A stretch of 64,000 bases of DNA. Origin: Neorhizobium galegae (GTDB lineage Bacteria; Pseudomonadota; Alphaproteobacteria; Rhizobiales; Rhizobiaceae). The first letter of the stretch is position 1; each line of letters opens with the position of its first letter. The translations under genes and the position numbers were made by a program. Below, piece after piece: positions 50,430-60,854 of the stretch. The stretch spans positions 1,550,001 through 1,614,000 of the forward strand of contig NZ_JAGIPG010000002.1 of assembly GCF_017877055.1 (NCBI RefSeq), written 5' to 3'. The notes beneath the pieces were generated by a model. That model was not told the origin of the DNA and did not search any database. It was given only the letters and a program-made list of their open reading frames with translations.

Positions 50430-51940
50430 TGACCGACTGGCCAATTCTCTCGACGGTCACCTTCCTGCCGCTGGTCGGCGTGCTGTTGCTGCTTCTGACA
50501 CGGGAAGACGGCCCCTTCGGGCGCCGCAACATCCTCAACGTCTCGCTGTTCACGACGGTCTTCACCTTCATCGTCTCGCTCTTCATCTGGATCGGCTTCG
50601 ACAATTCGAATGCCGGCTTCCAGATGGTCGAGAAGCACAACTGGCTCGGCACCGGCATCTCCTACCATCTCGGCGTCGACGGCATCTCCATGCTGTTCGT
50701 TATCCTGACGACCTTCCTGATGCCCTTCTGCGTGCTCGCCAGTTGGAATACGATCGAGAAGCGCCTCAAGGAATACATGATCGCCTTCCTGCTTCTGGAA
50801 GTGGTGATGACCGGCGTCTTCGTCTCGCTTGACGTCGTGCTCTTCTACGTCTTCTTCGAAGCGACCCTCATCCCGATGTTCGTCATCATCGGCGTCTGGG
50901 GCGGCAAGGACCGCGTCTACGCATCCTACAAGTTCTTCCTCTATACGCTGCTCGGCTCGGTGCTGATGATGCTCGCCGTCATGGCCATGTACTGGCAGGC
51001 CGGCACGACCGACATGACCGAACTCCTGAAATACGGCTTCCCGGCCGGCATGCAGACCTGGTTGTGGCTCGCCTGCTTTGCGGCCTTCTCGGTCAAGATG
51101 CCGATGTGGCCGGTGCATACCTGGCTTCCGGACGCACACGTCCAGGCACCGACCGCAGGCTCGGTCATCCTGGCCGGCGTCATGCTGAAGCTCGGCGGCT
51201 ACGGGATGATCCGTTTCTCGCTCGCCATGTTCCCGATCGCGTCGGAACATTTCGCGCCGCTGGTCTTCTCGCTGTCGGTCATCGCCATCATCTACACCTC
51301 GCTGGTGGCGATGATGCAGGACGACATCAAGAAGCTGATCGCCTATTCCTCGGTCGCCCACATGGGCTACGTCACCATGGGCATCTTTGCGGCCAACGTG
51401 CAGGGCGTGCAGGGTGCGATCTTCCAGATGCTGTCGCACGGCATCGTTTCCGGCGCACTCTTCCTCTGCGTCGGCGTCGTTTACGACCGGCTCCACACCC
51501 GTGAAATCTCGGCCTATGGCGGCCTCGTCAACAACATGCCGAAATACGCCGTCGCCTTCATGATCTTCACCATGGCCAATGTCGGCCTGCCCGGCACGTC
51601 CGGCTTTATCGGCGAATTCCTGACGATCATCGGTGTCTTCCGGGTCAACACCTGGGTGGCTCTGTTCGCCGCCACCGGCGTCATCCTCTCGGCCTCCTAC
51701 GCGCTCTGGCTCTACCGCCGGGTGATCTTCGGGGCGCTCGAAAAGGAAAGCCTTAAAGGCTTGCTCGACCTTTCCGGCCGCGAAAAGCTCATCCTCTATC
51801 CGCTGATCGCGGTCACCATCTTCTACGGCTTCTATCCAGCGCCGATCTTCGATGCGACGGCGGCCTCCGTAGACCTCGTGGTGAACAATTATTCCGCAGC
51901 CTTGGCAGCAGCGAAAACGCTTGCGCTCAACGCGCACTGA
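50429..51940 (+). CDS. nuoM: NADH-quinone oxidoreductase subunit M
   Basis: A 503-residue antiporter-like pump of about 14 helices. Motifs: [20 protein letters not shown] with the key membrane Glu, and [21 protein letters not shown]. It overlaps nuoL by one base. Confidence 0.98.
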   Translation: MTDWPILSTVTFLPLVGVLLLLLTREDGPFGRRNILNVSLFTTVFTFIVSLFIWIGFDNSNAGFQMVEKHNWLGTGISYHLGVDGISMLFVILTTFLMPFCVLASWNTIEKRLKEYMIAFLLLEVVMTGVFVSLDVVLFYVFFEATLIPMFVIIGVWGGKDRVYASYKFFLYTLLGSVLMMLAVMAMYWQAGTTDMTELLKYGFPAGMQTWLWLACFAAFSVKMPMWPVHTWLPDAHVQAPTAGSVILAGVMLKLGGYGMIRFSLAMFPIASEHFAPLVFSLSVIAIIYTSLVAMMQDDIKKLIAYSSVAHMGYVTMGIFAANVQGVQGAIFQMLSHGIVSGALFLCVGVVYDRLHTREISAYGGLVNNMPKYAVAFMIFTMANVGLPGTSGFIGEFLTIIGVFRVNTWVALFAATGVILSASYALWLYRRVIFGALEKESLKGLLDLSGREKLILYPLIAVTIFYGFYPAPIFDATAASVDLVVNNYSAALAAAKTLALNAH

Positions 51941-51958
51941 GACGGGACACGACTGGAC

Positions 51959-53401
51959 ATGACCGCTGAAATTCTCTCCCTAAGCCTGCAGCTCTCGATG
52001 CCGGAGATCATCCTGGCCGTGGGCGCGCTCGCTCTTCTGATGATCGGCGTCTTTTCCGGCGACAAGTCCGCGCCGACGGTGACGGGGCTTGCGGTGGCGC
52101 TGCTTGCGGTCGCAGGCCTCTGGCTGATCTTCATGCCCGGCGAGGGCGTGGCCTATGGCGGCGCCTTCAAGCTCGATGCCTTCGGCCGCTTCATGAAGGT
52201 GCTGGCGCTGGTCGGCTCGATCACCGCCATGGTCATGTCCGTCGGCCATGCCAAGTCGGACCACCTCAACCGCTTCGAGTTCCCGGTCCTGCTGGTGCTC
52301 TCGACCCTCGGCATGCTGCTCTTGATCTCGGCGAACGACCTGATTGCCTTCTATCTCGCGCTGGAACTGATGTCGCTGGCGCTCTACGTCATCGCCGCCT
52401 TCAACCGGGACAGCCTGCGCTCGACCGAGGCCGGCCTGAAATATTTCGTTCTCGGCGCTCTCTCCTCCGGGATGATGCTGTACGGCATGTCGCTGGTCTA
52501 CGGCTTCACCGGCAATACCGGCTTCGAAGGCATCGCCAAGGTTCTCTCGGCCGAAACTCGCGGCATGGGCCTCATCTTCGGCATGGTCTTCGTACTTGCC
52601 GGCGCCTGCTTCAAGATCTCCGCCGTACCGTTCCACATGTGGACGCCGGACGTTTATGAAGGCGCCCCGACCCCGGTCACCGCCTTCTTCGCCGCCGGCC
52701 CGAAGGTCGCCGCCATGGCGATCCTGGTGCGCATCGTCTCCGACGCCTTCCTGCCGATCGTCGCCGACTGGCGCCAGATTATCGTCTTCGTCTCGATCGC
52801 CTCGATGTTGCTCGGCTCGTTCGCCGCGATCGGCCAGCGCAACATCAAGCGACTGATGGCCTATTCCTCGATCGGCCACATGGGCTATGCGCTCGTCGGC
52901 CTCGCAGCCGGCACCGAGACCGGCGTCTCCGGCGTCGTCCTCTACATGACCATCTACATGGTCATGACGCTTGGCACCTTCGCCTGCATCATGGCGATGC
53001 GCCGCAAGGAAGGTGGCAATGTCGAGAATGTCGACGATCTCGCCGGCCTCTCCTCCACCAAGCCGTTCATGGCCGTGGTGCTGACCGCGCTGATGTTCTC
53101 GATGGCCGGGATTCCGCCGCTGGCAGGGTTCTTCGCCAAGTATTTCGTGTTCGTCGCGGCGATCGAAGCCAAGCTCTATGCGCTGGCGATCATCGGCGTG
53201 CTGTCTTCGGTCGTCGGTGCCTATTATTACCTGCGCATCGTCAAGCTGATGTGGTTCGATGAAGCCAAGGGCGAGTTCGCCCGCATCTCCGGCGAGTTGC
53301 GCCTGGTCTTTGGTCTCTCCGGTCTCTTCGTCGTCGCCTATGTACTGATCGGCGGACCGATCGGCACGGCGGCGAGCGCGGCCGCGAAGTCCTTCTTCTG
53401 A
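51959..53401 (+). CDS. nuoN: NADH-quinone oxidoreductase subunit N
   Basis: A 480-residue antiporter-like pump with about 14 helices. Motifs: [36 protein letters not shown] and the conserved Lys residues of the half-channels. Last complex I subunit; it is followed after two bases by birA, so the transcript continues. Confidence 0.98.
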   Translation: MTAEILSLSLQLSMPEIILAVGALALLMIGVFSGDKSAPTVTGLAVALLAVAGLWLIFMPGEGVAYGGAFKLDAFGRFMKVLALVGSITAMVMSVGHAKSDHLNRFEFPVLLVLSTLGMLLLISANDLIAFYLALELMSLALYVIAAFNRDSLRSTEAGLKYFVLGALSSGMMLYGMSLVYGFTGNTGFEGIAKVLSAETRGMGLIFGMVFVLAGACFKISAVPFHMWTPDVYEGAPTPVTAFFAAGPKVAAMAILVRIVSDAFLPIVADWRQIIVFVSIASMLLGSFAAIGQRNIKRLMAYSSIGHMGYALVGLAAGTETGVSGVVLYMTIYMVMTLGTFACIMAMRRKEGGNVENVDDLAGLSSTKPFMAVVLTALMFSMAGIPPLAGFFAKYFVFVAAIEAKLYALAIIGVLSSVVGAYYYLRIVKLMWFDEAKGEFARISGELRLVFGLSGLFVVAYVLIGGPIGTAASAAAKSFF

Positions 53402-53403
53402 GA

Positions 53404-54174
53404 ATGCCGGGAGCAAGGGGCCGCTTTTCGCTCGATGCGTTCCGCCACGAGGCGCTCGACGAAGTCGGATCCACCAATAGCGAATGTCTCGCCCGCGCTC
53501 GCGCGGGCGATTCCGGTTTGTTGTGGCTGACCGCGATGCGCCAGCTCGCCGGCCGTGGCCGCCGTGGCCGGGCCTGGACGTCGGAACCCGGCAATCTCTA
53601 CGCATCGCTGCTGCTGATCGATCCTGCGCCACCGGAAAGGATCGGCTCTTTGCCGCTCGCGGTCGCAGTCGCCGTCCACGCCGCCGTCAGGTCGGTTTTG
53701 CCGCCGGGCGGCGAGCCGCTCGACGTCAAATGGCCGAACGATATCCTGATCGGCCGCAAGAAGACCTGTGGTATTCTGCTGGAAGGCGAGGGGCTGCCGG
53801 ACGGCCGCCGCGCGCTCGTCATCGGCATCGGCATCAATATCCGCCACATGCCCGACAGTGCGACTTACGCGGTAACCCGGCTTGCCGACCATGGCGCCAA
53901 CATCTCGCCGGAAGAGCTTTTCGCGCATCTTTTCAGGGAGATGGCACAAGTTCTGGAAGCCTGGGACGAGGGCCGGGGCACGCCCGAAATCAGCCGGCGC
54001 TGGCGCGAAGTCGCCTGCGGCATCGGCGAAAAAATCACCGTGAACCTGCCGGACCGCTCGCTTGTTGGCACATTCGCAGGTATCGATGACAAGGGATTTC
54101 TGCTGCTCGATACCGGATTGGGCGCGCTGATGTCGATCGCCGCCGGTGATGTATTTTTTCAAGGAATGGAATAG
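53404..54174 (+). CDS. birA: Biotin-[acetyl-CoA-carboxylase] ligase
   Basis: A 256-residue enzyme that activates biotin with ATP and attaches it to carboxylase carrier proteins. Motifs: GSTN (22-25), the biotinyl-AMP loop GRGRRGRAW (50-58), KWPND (109-113) and GRKKTCGILLE (117-127), with the C-terminal SH3-like domain. The N-terminal DNA-binding domain of E. coli BirA is absent, so this is the monofunctional type, not a repressor. It starts two bases after nuoN and is probably co-transcribed with it and with rnj. Confidence 0.95.
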   Translation: MPGARGRFSLDAFRHEALDEVGSTNSECLARARAGDSGLLWLTAMRQLAGRGRRGRAWTSEPGNLYASLLLIDPAPPERIGSLPLAVAVAVHAAVRSVLPPGGEPLDVKWPNDILIGRKKTCGILLEGEGLPDGRRALVIGIGINIRHMPDSATYAVTRLADHGANISPEELFAHLFREMAQVLEAWDEGRGTPEISRRWREVACGIGEKITVNLPDRSLVGTFAGIDDKGFLLLDTGLGALMSIAAGDVFFQGME

Positions 54175-54183
54175 ACAAAGAAA

Positions 54184-55851
54184 ATGGCAAACCAAGAAGA
54201 ACTGGTGTTTCTGCCGCTTGGCGGCGTGGGCGAGATCGGCATGAACCTCGCCCTCTACGGCTATGGAACGCCGGAGAAGCGCCAGTGGATCATGGTCGAT
54301 TGCGGCGTGACCTTTCCGGGGCCGGAGCTGCCGGGCGTCGATCTCGTGCTGCCGGATATCCGCTTCCTCGCCAGCCAGCGCAGCCATCTCAAGGCGATGA
54401 TCATCACCCATGCGCACGAGGATCACTACGGCGCGATGAACGACCTCTGGCCGGGCCTCAACGTGCCCGTCTATGCCTCGCCGTTCACCGCCGGCATGCT
54501 GGAAGCGAAGCGCGAATACGAAGGGTCGCGCGCCGAAATTCCGGTGACGATCTTCAAGGCCGGCGACCGCATCAATATCGGCCCGTTCGAGATCGAGGCG
54601 ATCGGCGTCAACCACTCGATCCCCGAGCCGATGTCGCTGGTGATCCGCACCCCGCTCGGCAATGTCGTCCATACCGGCGACTGGAAGATCGACCATGCGC
54701 CGTCTCTCGGACCGTTCACCGATGAGGCGCGCTTCCGCAAGATCGGCGACGAGGGCGTGCTGGCGCTGATGTGCGACAGCACCAATTCCATGCGCGAGGG
54801 CGTTTCGCCATCGGAAGAGGAAGTCTCCGAGGGCCTGCGCCAGATCATCGAAGCGGCCGAGGGCAGGGTGGCGATCACCACCTTCTCGTCGAATGTCGGC
54901 CGCATCCGCTCGATCGCCCAGGCAGCGGACGCTGCAGGCCGCGAAGTGCTGCTGCTCGGTTCTTCGCTGAAGCGCGTCGTCGGCGTCGCCCGCGACATCG
55001 GCATCATGGAAGGCCTCAAACCCTTCATCGCCGAGGACGAATACGGCTATATCCCGCGCGACAAGATCGTCGTGATCCTGACCGGCAGCCAGGGCGAGCC
55101 GCGCGCAGCGCTCGCCAAGATCGCCCGCGACGAGATGCGCCATGTGGCGCTGACATCGGGCGATACGGTGGTGTTTTCCTCGCGTACCATTCCCGGCAAC
55201 GAGAAGGCGATCATCGAGATCAAGAACGGCCTGATCGAGCAGGGTATCAAGATCGTCACCGACAGCGACGCGCTCGTCCACGTCTCCGGCCACCCGCGCC
55301 GCAGCGAACTGGTGCAGATGTACGAATGGACCCGCCCGCAGATCCTCGTGCCGGTCCACGGCGAAGCGGCTCACCTGACCGCCCAGGCCGAACTCGGCGC
55401 CTCCGCCGGCATCAAGACCATTCCGCGTGTCCGCAACGGCGATATCCTGCGTCTGGCACCCGGCCCCGCCGAGGTGATCGGCGAGGCGCCGCATGGTCGC
55501 ATCTTCAAGGACGGCAAGCTGATCGGTGATTTCGAGGAAATGGGCATCGGCGACCGCCGCAAGCTCTCCTTCGTCGGCCACGTCTCCGTCAACGTCCTGC
55601 TCGACACCCGCTATGACTTCGTGACCGACCCCGATCTCATCGCCTTCGGCCTGCCGGAATTCGACGACGAGGGCGAGGACATGGAGGATACGCTCTACGA
55701 CGCCGTTCTCGGCGCCGTCGAAAGCATCCCGCGCGCCCGCCGCAAGGATCTCGACATGGTCCGCGAGGCGATCCGCCGCGCCGTCCGCTCCGCCGCCAAC
55801 GAGGCCTGGGGCAAGAAACCGATCGTGACGGTGTTTGTTACTCGCCTCTGA
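54184..55851 (+). CDS. rnj: Ribonuclease J
   Basis: A 555-residue metallo-beta-lactamase/beta-CASP nuclease with 5'-to-3' exo- and endonuclease activity on RNA. The zinc motif HAHEDH is at residues 76-81, followed by VHTGDWKID and MCDSTNS; the beta-CASP motifs include SSNVGRIRSIAQAA, TGSQGEPRAAL and VHVSGHP. In alphaproteobacteria it matures rRNA and tRNA and turns over mRNA beside RNase E. It follows birA by nine bases. Confidence 0.95.
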   Translation: MANQEELVFLPLGGVGEIGMNLALYGYGTPEKRQWIMVDCGVTFPGPELPGVDLVLPDIRFLASQRSHLKAMIITHAHEDHYGAMNDLWPGLNVPVYASPFTAGMLEAKREYEGSRAEIPVTIFKAGDRINIGPFEIEAIGVNHSIPEPMSLVIRTPLGNVVHTGDWKIDHAPSLGPFTDEARFRKIGDEGVLALMCDSTNSMREGVSPSEEEVSEGLRQIIEAAEGRVAITTFSSNVGRIRSIAQAADAAGREVLLLGSSLKRVVGVARDIGIMEGLKPFIAEDEYGYIPRDKIVVILTGSQGEPRAALAKIARDEMRHVALTSGDTVVFSSRTIPGNEKAIIEIKNGLIEQGIKIVTDSDALVHVSGHPRRSELVQMYEWTRPQILVPVHGEAAHLTAQAELGASAGIKTIPRVRNGDILRLAPGPAEVIGEAPHGRIFKDGKLIGDFEEMGIGDRRKLSFVGHVSVNVLLDTRYDFVTDPDLIAFGLPEFDDEGEDMEDTLYDAVLGAVESIPRARRKDLDMVREAIRRAVRSAANEAWGKKPIVTVFVTRL

Positions 55852-55900
55852 GGGGCGGGGGTCGGACGTCCGTTTTGGAGTGAGATGGTGCCACGAGTCG

Positions 55901-56035
55901 ATCTCCTCCCTTGAGGGGGAGATGCCCGGCAGGGCAGAGGGGGGACCTCCACATATTCATCGGCAACCGTATTTGCCGCACCGTCGCCATCCCCCTCTGT
56001 CACCTTCGGTGACATCTCCCCTCAAGGGGGGAGAT
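55901..56035. repeat. Long inverted repeat (rhizobial intergenic palindrome)
   Basis: The left arm (55901-55943) and right arm (55989-56035) are inverted copies built around CTCCCTTGAGGGGGAGAT, about 45 bases apart. The right arm has its own hairpin, GTCACC-TTC-GGTGAC. This type of element (CCCCCTCTG ... CATCTCCCCCTCAAGGGGGGAG) is scattered in many copies through Rhizobiales genomes. It lies between rnj and mce and may stop or stabilise the rnj mRNA. Confidence 0.8.
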
Positions 56036-56117
56036 CATAGGGAGCCCGCGGCACCGTCCGCATCTCTATAGGCAGCTGCTCCAAAACCGCCTAACCTGCA
56101 CTTGGGAGGACCAAACC

Positions 56118-56522
56118 ATGCTCGGACGCGTCAATCACATCGCTATAGCCGTCCCGGATCTTGCCGCCGCGACCTCGACTTACCGCGACACGCTCGGCGC
56201 CCGCGTCTCGCAGGCACAAGCCCTGCCCGAGCACGGTGTCACCGTGGTCTTCGTCGAACTCCCCAACGCCAAGGTGGAGCTCCTGGAACCGCTGGGCGCC
56301 GATTCTCCCATTGCGGCCTTCCTCGAGAAGAATCCGTCCGGCGGCATGCACCATATCTGCTACGAAGTGGATGATATCATCGCTGTCCGCGACCAGTTGA
56401 AGGCGGCCGGTGCGCGGGTCCTCGGAGACGGCAATCCGAAGACCGGAGCTCATGGAAAACCCGTGCTTTTCCTGCATCCGAAGGACTTCAACGGCACCCT
56501 GGTCGAGCTCGAACAGGTATGA
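56118..56522 (+). CDS. mce: Methylmalonyl-CoA epimerase
   Basis: A 134-residue VOC-fold metalloenzyme that interconverts (2R)- and (2S)-methylmalonyl-CoA, linking propionyl-CoA breakdown to succinyl-CoA. Metal ligands fit the family: His7 in VNHIAIAV, a His of GMHHICYEVDD (78-79) and Glu130 in GTLVELEQ. A GGGAGG site precedes the ATG. The mutase genes are not in this window. Confidence 0.93.
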   Translation: MLGRVNHIAIAVPDLAAATSTYRDTLGARVSQAQALPEHGVTVVFVELPNAKVELLEPLGADSPIAAFLEKNPSGGMHHICYEVDDIIAVRDQLKAAGARVLGDGNPKTGAHGKPVLFLHPKDFNGTLVELEQV

Positions 56523-56623
56523 TTCCCACAGCTGTGACATCACGTCAGGGCCTTCAGGTTTGAGCTTGCCTGCCTTTCAGCCTATAAGGCGCCAATTCTT
56601 CGAACCGGAATCGAGTCGAAATC

Positions 56624-56893
56624 ATGCCTCTGTTGACGGTCGCGGCCATCTATTTCATCATCTGGTGGACCGTGCTCTTCATCGTCCTTCCGCTCGGTTA
56701 TCGCAGCCAGCAGGAAGATGGTGAAGTGACCAGTGGGACCGTGGAAAGCGCCCCGAGCAAGTTTCGCGGCGGCCGCGTCGTGCTTTTGACGACGGTGATC
56801 TCGACAGTGCTCTATGCCGGCTACCACGTCGCATCCGTCTATTTCGGCGTCGGCATTGCCGATATTCCCGTCATCGTGCCGACCTTCGACTGA
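56624..56893 (+). CDS. DUF1467-like small membrane protein
   Basis: An 89-residue protein with two membrane helices, one at the N terminus (LLTVAAIYFIIWWTVLFIVLPLGYRSQ) and one near residue 60 (LLTTVISTVLYAGYHVASVYFG). The IIWWTVLFIVLPLG signature is that of DUF1467, common in alphaproteobacteria and typically placed between mce and proS, as here. The function is unknown. Confidence 0.85.
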   Translation: MPLLTVAAIYFIIWWTVLFIVLPLGYRSQQEDGEVTSGTVESAPSKFRGGRVVLLTTVISTVLYAGYHVASVYFGVGIADIPVIVPTFD

Positions 56894-57004
56894 AGCGCAA
56901 GAATAAGGCAGGATCATCGGGAGCCTGTCATTTCCCTGTCATCATTTGAGGGCATAGGAGCGGCGGCGAAGACGCTGGCGCAGCTGTTCGGCTGGTGAAA
57001 AAGC

Positions 57005-57110
57005 AAAAAAAAACAAGGCGGTTAAGCCTTGTTTCTAGTTTCGCGTGATCTGTAACCGTTACCGGGGCAGCGACAAGCGCGCCTAAGATCTGATCCTCCC
57101 AAGACTTGAC
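57005..57110 (-). ncRNA. Candidate small RNA upstream of proS
   Basis: The minus strand carries a strong rho-independent terminator (stem 57011-57034, nine Ts ending at 57005), but no minus-strand gene lies within several hundred bases. Upstream of the terminator are a perfect GTAACCGTTAC palindrome (57052-57062) and a GC-rich segment. This is the layout of a trans-encoded small RNA. The 5' end and promoter are not identified, so the right border is arbitrary. The rhizobial alpha-r45/MmgR family comes to mind from its genomic place, but this is memory only. Confidence 0.4.
57011..57034 (-). terminator. Minus-strand rho-independent terminator without a gene
   Basis: AAACAAGGC / GCCTTGTTT, a 9-bp perfect stem with a six-base loop. 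Read on the minus strand it continues into nine Ts; on the plus strand only three Ts follow (TTTCTAG), so the minus direction is the strong one. Confidence 0.85.
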
Positions 57111-57168
57111 CGCGAAATGGCAAGAATTTGAACTCCTTGCCTCTTTTGTGGGCTGAACCTAGCTCAAA

Positions 57169-57195
57169 GGATGTGCTTTGTCATCCGCTTTTTTT
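57169..57195 (+). terminator. Plus-strand terminator between the DUF1467 gene and proS
   Basis: GGATG-TGCTTTGT-CATCC followed by GC and seven Ts. A short but plausible stem. The 538-base gap (56894-57431) holds this, the minus-strand terminator, and no protein gene. Confidence 0.6.
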
Positions 57196-57431
57196 GTATT
57201 TTTGCTACACTTCGATAAAATTTTTGAGTTGACAAAAATGTCGCACGTTTGCCACGAAATCCCCGTTTTTAGCGGGTCTGCAGATGCCCGGCGCGGAATC
57301 GTGACATCGTGCGATTCATGCGGGGGCGGGTTCCCTTGGAGCCCCGGAACGGCTATGTACCCTCGCCATATCACTGAAGAAACGGGCGATTCCTGGATTG
57401 AAGGATAGGCCCGGCAACCGCGGAAATCTCG

Positions 57432-58757
57432 ATGCGCCTGTCCCGCTATTTTATGCCCATCCTGAAGGAAAACCCCAAGGAAGCGGAAATCGTGTCCCAC
57501 CGGCTGATGCTGCGTGCCGGCATGATCCGCCAGCAGAGCCAGGGCATCTATTCCTGGCTGCCGCTCGGCAAGCGCGTGCTCGACAAGGTCAACGCTATTA
57601 TCCGCGAGGAGCAGAACCGCTCCGGCGCGATCGAGGTGCTGATGCCGACGCTGCAGTCGGCTGAGCTCTGGCAGGAAAGCGGCCGTTACGACGATTACGG
57701 CAAGGAAATGCTGCGCATCAAGGACCGCCAGGAGCGCCCCATGCTCTACGGCCCCACCAATGAGGAAATGATCACGGACATTTTCCGGTCCTACGTCAAA
57801 TCCTACAAGAACCTGCCGCTCAACCTCTATCACATTCAGCTGAAGTTCCGTGACGAGATCCGTCCGCGTTTCGGCACGATGCGTTCGCGCGAATTCCTGA
57901 TGAAGGACGCCTATTCCTTCGATCTCACCAAGGAAGGTGCGCTGCACGCCTATAACAAGATGTTCGTCGCCTATCTGCGTACCTTCGCGCGTCTCGGCCT
58001 GCGCGCCATCCCGATGCGCGCCGATACCGGTCCGATCGGCGGCAACCACAGCCACGAATTCATCATCCTGGCCGATACCGGCGAGTCGGAAGTTTTCTGC
58101 CACAAGGACTTCATCGATTTCGACATTCCCGGCGCGGAGACCAATTTCGACGACGTCGCCGGTCTGCAGGCGGTTTTCGACAAGTGGACCTCCATCTATG
58201 CCGCGACCTCGGAAATGCACGACGAGGCCGCTTTCGACGTCATTCCCGAAGGGGACCGGCTGTCCGCCCGCGGCATCGAGGTCGGCCATATCTTCTATTT
58301 CGGCACCAAGTATTCTGAACCGATGGGCGCCAAGGTGCAGGGTCCGGACGGCAAGGAACACCCTGTCCACATGGGTTCCTACGGTATCGGCCCGACCCGC
58401 CTTGTTCCCGCCATCATCGAAGCATCGCATGACGACAATGGAATCATCTGGCCGGCATCGGTCGCACCGTTCGACGTCGTGGTGATCAACATGAAGCCGG
58501 GCGACGAGGCCTGCGACCGGATCTGCGAAACGCTCTATGGCGGCCTCGAAACGATCGGCAAGGACGTGCTCTACGACGACACGGACGAACGCGCCGGCAC
58601 CAAGTTCGCGACCGCCGACCTGATCGGCGTGCCGGTCCAGGTGATTGTCGGGCCTCGCTCCGCCGCAGTCGGCGAAGTGGAGGTCAAGGACCGCAAGACC
58701 GGCGAGCGCGAAACGCTGACCGTCGAAGCGGCCATGAACAGGCTCGCCGGCCGATAA
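57432..58757 (+). CDS. proS: Prolyl-tRNA synthetase, short type
   Basis: A 441-residue class II synthetase. Motif 1 region [19 protein letters not shown], motif 2 [23 protein letters not shown] and motif 3 [14 protein letters not shown] are intact, with a C-terminal anticodon-binding domain. The ~180-residue editing insertion (INS) of E. coli ProRS between motifs 2 and 3 is absent, as is usual in alphaproteobacteria. Mischarged Ala-tRNA(Pro) is then cleared by separate ProXp-ala or YbaK-type proteins. Confidence 0.96.
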   Translation: MRLSRYFMPILKENPKEAEIVSHRLMLRAGMIRQQSQGIYSWLPLGKRVLDKVNAIIREEQNRSGAIEVLMPTLQSAELWQESGRYDDYGKEMLRIKDRQERPMLYGPTNEEMITDIFRSYVKSYKNLPLNLYHIQLKFRDEIRPRFGTMRSREFLMKDAYSFDLTKEGALHAYNKMFVAYLRTFARLGLRAIPMRADTGPIGGNHSHEFIILADTGESEVFCHKDFIDFDIPGAETNFDDVAGLQAVFDKWTSIYAATSEMHDEAAFDVIPEGDRLSARGIEVGHIFYFGTKYSEPMGAKVQGPDGKEHPVHMGSYGIGPTRLVPAIIEASHDDNGIIWPASVAPFDVVVINMKPGDEACDRICETLYGGLETIGKDVLYDDTDERAGTKFATADLIGVPVQVIVGPRSAAVGEVEVKDRKTGERETLTVEAAMNRLAGR

Positions 58758-58810
58758 GCCGGTCGGGCTACAGGGCGGATCTACCGCCGACGGCAGGTTG
58801 AGGAGACGGC

Positions 58811-60118
58811 ATGGCGAGCGTCGCGGCGAATGGTGAAGCGGTAAAGGCGGACGCGGCGCGTGCGGCCGGTCCTTTCTCGGCCTTCGAGCGGATGGTCGCC
58901 TGGCGCTATCTGCGGTCGCGCCGCCGCGAGGCCTTCATCTCGGTCATCGCCGGTTTTTCCTTCATCGGCATCATGCTCGGCGTCGCGACGCTGATCATCG
59001 TCATGGCCGTGATGAACGGGTTCCGCACCGAGCTCATCTCGCGCATCCTCGGCATCAACGGCCACATGATCGTCCAGCCGATCGACGGGCCGCTGACGGA
59101 TTACGCGGAACTCACCCAGAAATTCTCAGGCGTGCCGGGTGTGCGGATGGCGCTGCCGCTGGTCGAGGGCCAGACGCTGGCGTCGGGCCGCGGCGGTGCG
59201 GGTTCCGGCGCGCTGGTGCGTGGCGTGCGCCCGGAGGACCTCGAAAAGCTGTCGGAAGTCGCCGGCAACATCAAGTCGGGCGACATGGTCGGTTTTGCCT
59301 CGGGGCAGGGCGTGCTGGTCGGCTCGAGACTCGCGGCCCAGCTCGGCCTGTCGGCCGGCGACCAAATCACCCTGATCTCGCCGGAAGGCGACGTGACGCC
59401 GATGGGCGTCAATCCGCGCGTCAAATCCTATCCCGTCTCCGGCATTTTCGAGATCGGCATGTCGGAATACGACGCGACGATCATCTACATGCCGCTCGAG
59501 GAATCGCAGCTCTATTTCAATGCCGAAGGCCTCGTTCAGTCGATCGAACTGTTTGTCGACAATCCCGACGATATCGACGGTCTTCGCCCGAAAATCGAAG
59601 CTGCGGCCGGCCGCCAGATCTTCATCACCGACTGGCGCCAGCGCAACCAGACCTTCTTTTCCGCCCTCCAGGTGGAGCGCAACGTCATGTTCATGATCCT
59701 GACCCTGATCGTGCTGGTGGCGGCGCTCAACATCATCTCGGGCCTGATCATGCTGGTGAAGGACAAGGGCAGCGATATCGCCATCCTGCGCACCATGGGC
59801 GCGGGCGCGGGCGCGATCATGCGCATCTTCTTCATGACCGGTGCGGCGATCGGCCTCGTCGGAACGTTCGCGGGCGTCCTGCTCGGTGTCGTCGTCTGTC
59901 TGAACGTCGAATCGATCCGCCAGTTCTTCTCCTGGATCTCGGGCACCATCCTTTTCGATCCGGAGCTTTATTTCCTCAGCCAGCTGCCGGCTGAAATGAG
60001 CTTTGGCGAGACCTTCTCGGTCGTCATGATGGCGCTGGTTCTCTCCTTCATCGCCACCATCTTCCCGGCATGGCGGGCCTCCCGGCTCGATCCTGTCCAG
60101 GCCCTTCGATACGAATAG
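58811..60118 (+). CDS. lolC: Lipoprotein-releasing ABC transporter permease LolC/E
   Basis: A 435-residue inner-membrane permease of the FtsX/MacB-like family. It has four helices: one near 45-70, then three in the last 160 residues, with a large periplasmic domain between them. Conserved: AWRYLRSRRREAFISVIAGFSFIGIMLGVATLI and the C-terminal IFPAWRASRLDPVQALRYE. It releases outer-membrane lipoproteins from the inner membrane to LolA. Only one permease gene is present; alphaproteobacteria often use a single LolF-like protein. GAGGAGA precedes the start. Confidence 0.93.
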   Translation: MASVAANGEAVKADAARAAGPFSAFERMVAWRYLRSRRREAFISVIAGFSFIGIMLGVATLIIVMAVMNGFRTELISRILGINGHMIVQPIDGPLTDYAELTQKFSGVPGVRMALPLVEGQTLASGRGGAGSGALVRGVRPEDLEKLSEVAGNIKSGDMVGFASGQGVLVGSRLAAQLGLSAGDQITLISPEGDVTPMGVNPRVKSYPVSGIFEIGMSEYDATIIYMPLEESQLYFNAEGLVQSIELFVDNPDDIDGLRPKIEAAAGRQIFITDWRQRNQTFFSALQVERNVMFMILTLIVLVAALNIISGLIMLVKDKGSDIAILRTMGAGAGAIMRIFFMTGAAIGLVGTFAGVLLGVVVCLNVESIRQFFSWISGTILFDPELYFLSQLPAEMSFGETFSVVMMALVLSFIATIFPAWRASRLDPVQALRYE

Positions 60119-60133
60119 GACTTGGCATACTTC

Positions 60134-60817
60134 ATGGCACGCAAAACCGTCTTGCAGCTCTCGGGCGTCGAACGTCACTATGGCCAGGGCGAGACCACGC
60201 TTTCGATCCTCAAGGGTGCCGATTTCGACCTGAAGACCGGCGAGATCGTCGCGCTGGTCGCCCCGTCGGGCACCGGTAAATCGACCCTTCTGCATCTCGC
60301 CGGCCTGCTCGAACATCCGGACGCCGGGGAGGTCTTCCTCGCCGGGCAGGCCTGCAACGGGCTTCCTGATGCGGAGCGCACTGCGATGCGCCGCAACCAG
60401 ATCGGTTTCGTCTATCAGTTCCACCATCTCCTGCCGGAGTTTTCCGCCGTCGAGAACATCATGATGCCGCAGCTGATCGCCGGCCTTTCCAAGGCCGAAG
60501 CGAAGGAACGGGCAAGCCAGCTTCTGGACTACATGCGGATCGGCCACCGCGCCGAGCACCGTCCCTCCGAACTGTCCGGCGGCGAGCAGCAGCGGGTAGC
60601 GATCGCCCGCGCGGTTGCCAACGCCCCGCGCGTGCTTCTCGCCGACGAGCCGACCGGCAATCTCGACCCCAAGACCGCATCCTACGTCTTCGACGCGCTG
60701 GAGGCGCTGGTACGCCAGTCGGGCCTCGCGGCCCTGATCGCCACCCACAACCACGACCTCGCCAGCCGCATGGACCGCCGCGTGACGATCGAGGGCGGCA
60801 AGGTCGTCGAGATGTGA
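60134..60817 (+). CDS. lolD: Lipoprotein-releasing ABC transporter ATPase LolD
   Basis: A 227-residue ABC ATPase that powers the permease encoded 15 bases upstream. Walker A is APSGTGKST (about 43-51), the Q-loop is in [17 protein letters not shown], the signature is [14 protein letters not shown], Walker [14 protein letters not shown] and the switch His in IATHNHDLA. The LLPEFSA stretch is typical of LolD. An in-frame TTG at 60122 is a weaker start. Confidence 0.94.
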   Translation: MARKTVLQLSGVERHYGQGETTLSILKGADFDLKTGEIVALVAPSGTGKSTLLHLAGLLEHPDAGEVFLAGQACNGLPDAERTAMRRNQIGFVYQFHHLLPEFSAVENIMMPQLIAGLSKAEAKERASQLLDYMRIGHRAEHRPSELSGGEQQRVAIARAVANAPRVLLADEPTGNLDPKTASYVFDALEALVRQSGLAALIATHNHDLASRMDRRVTIEGGKVVEM

Positions 60818-60854
60818 AGAGGCGGACTTCCGCTGGATAACCCACGTGCTGTCT

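Noticed and set aside
57229..57257. TTGACA upstream of proS as its promoter
   Set aside because: The matching -10 position reads CCACGA, which is far from consensus.
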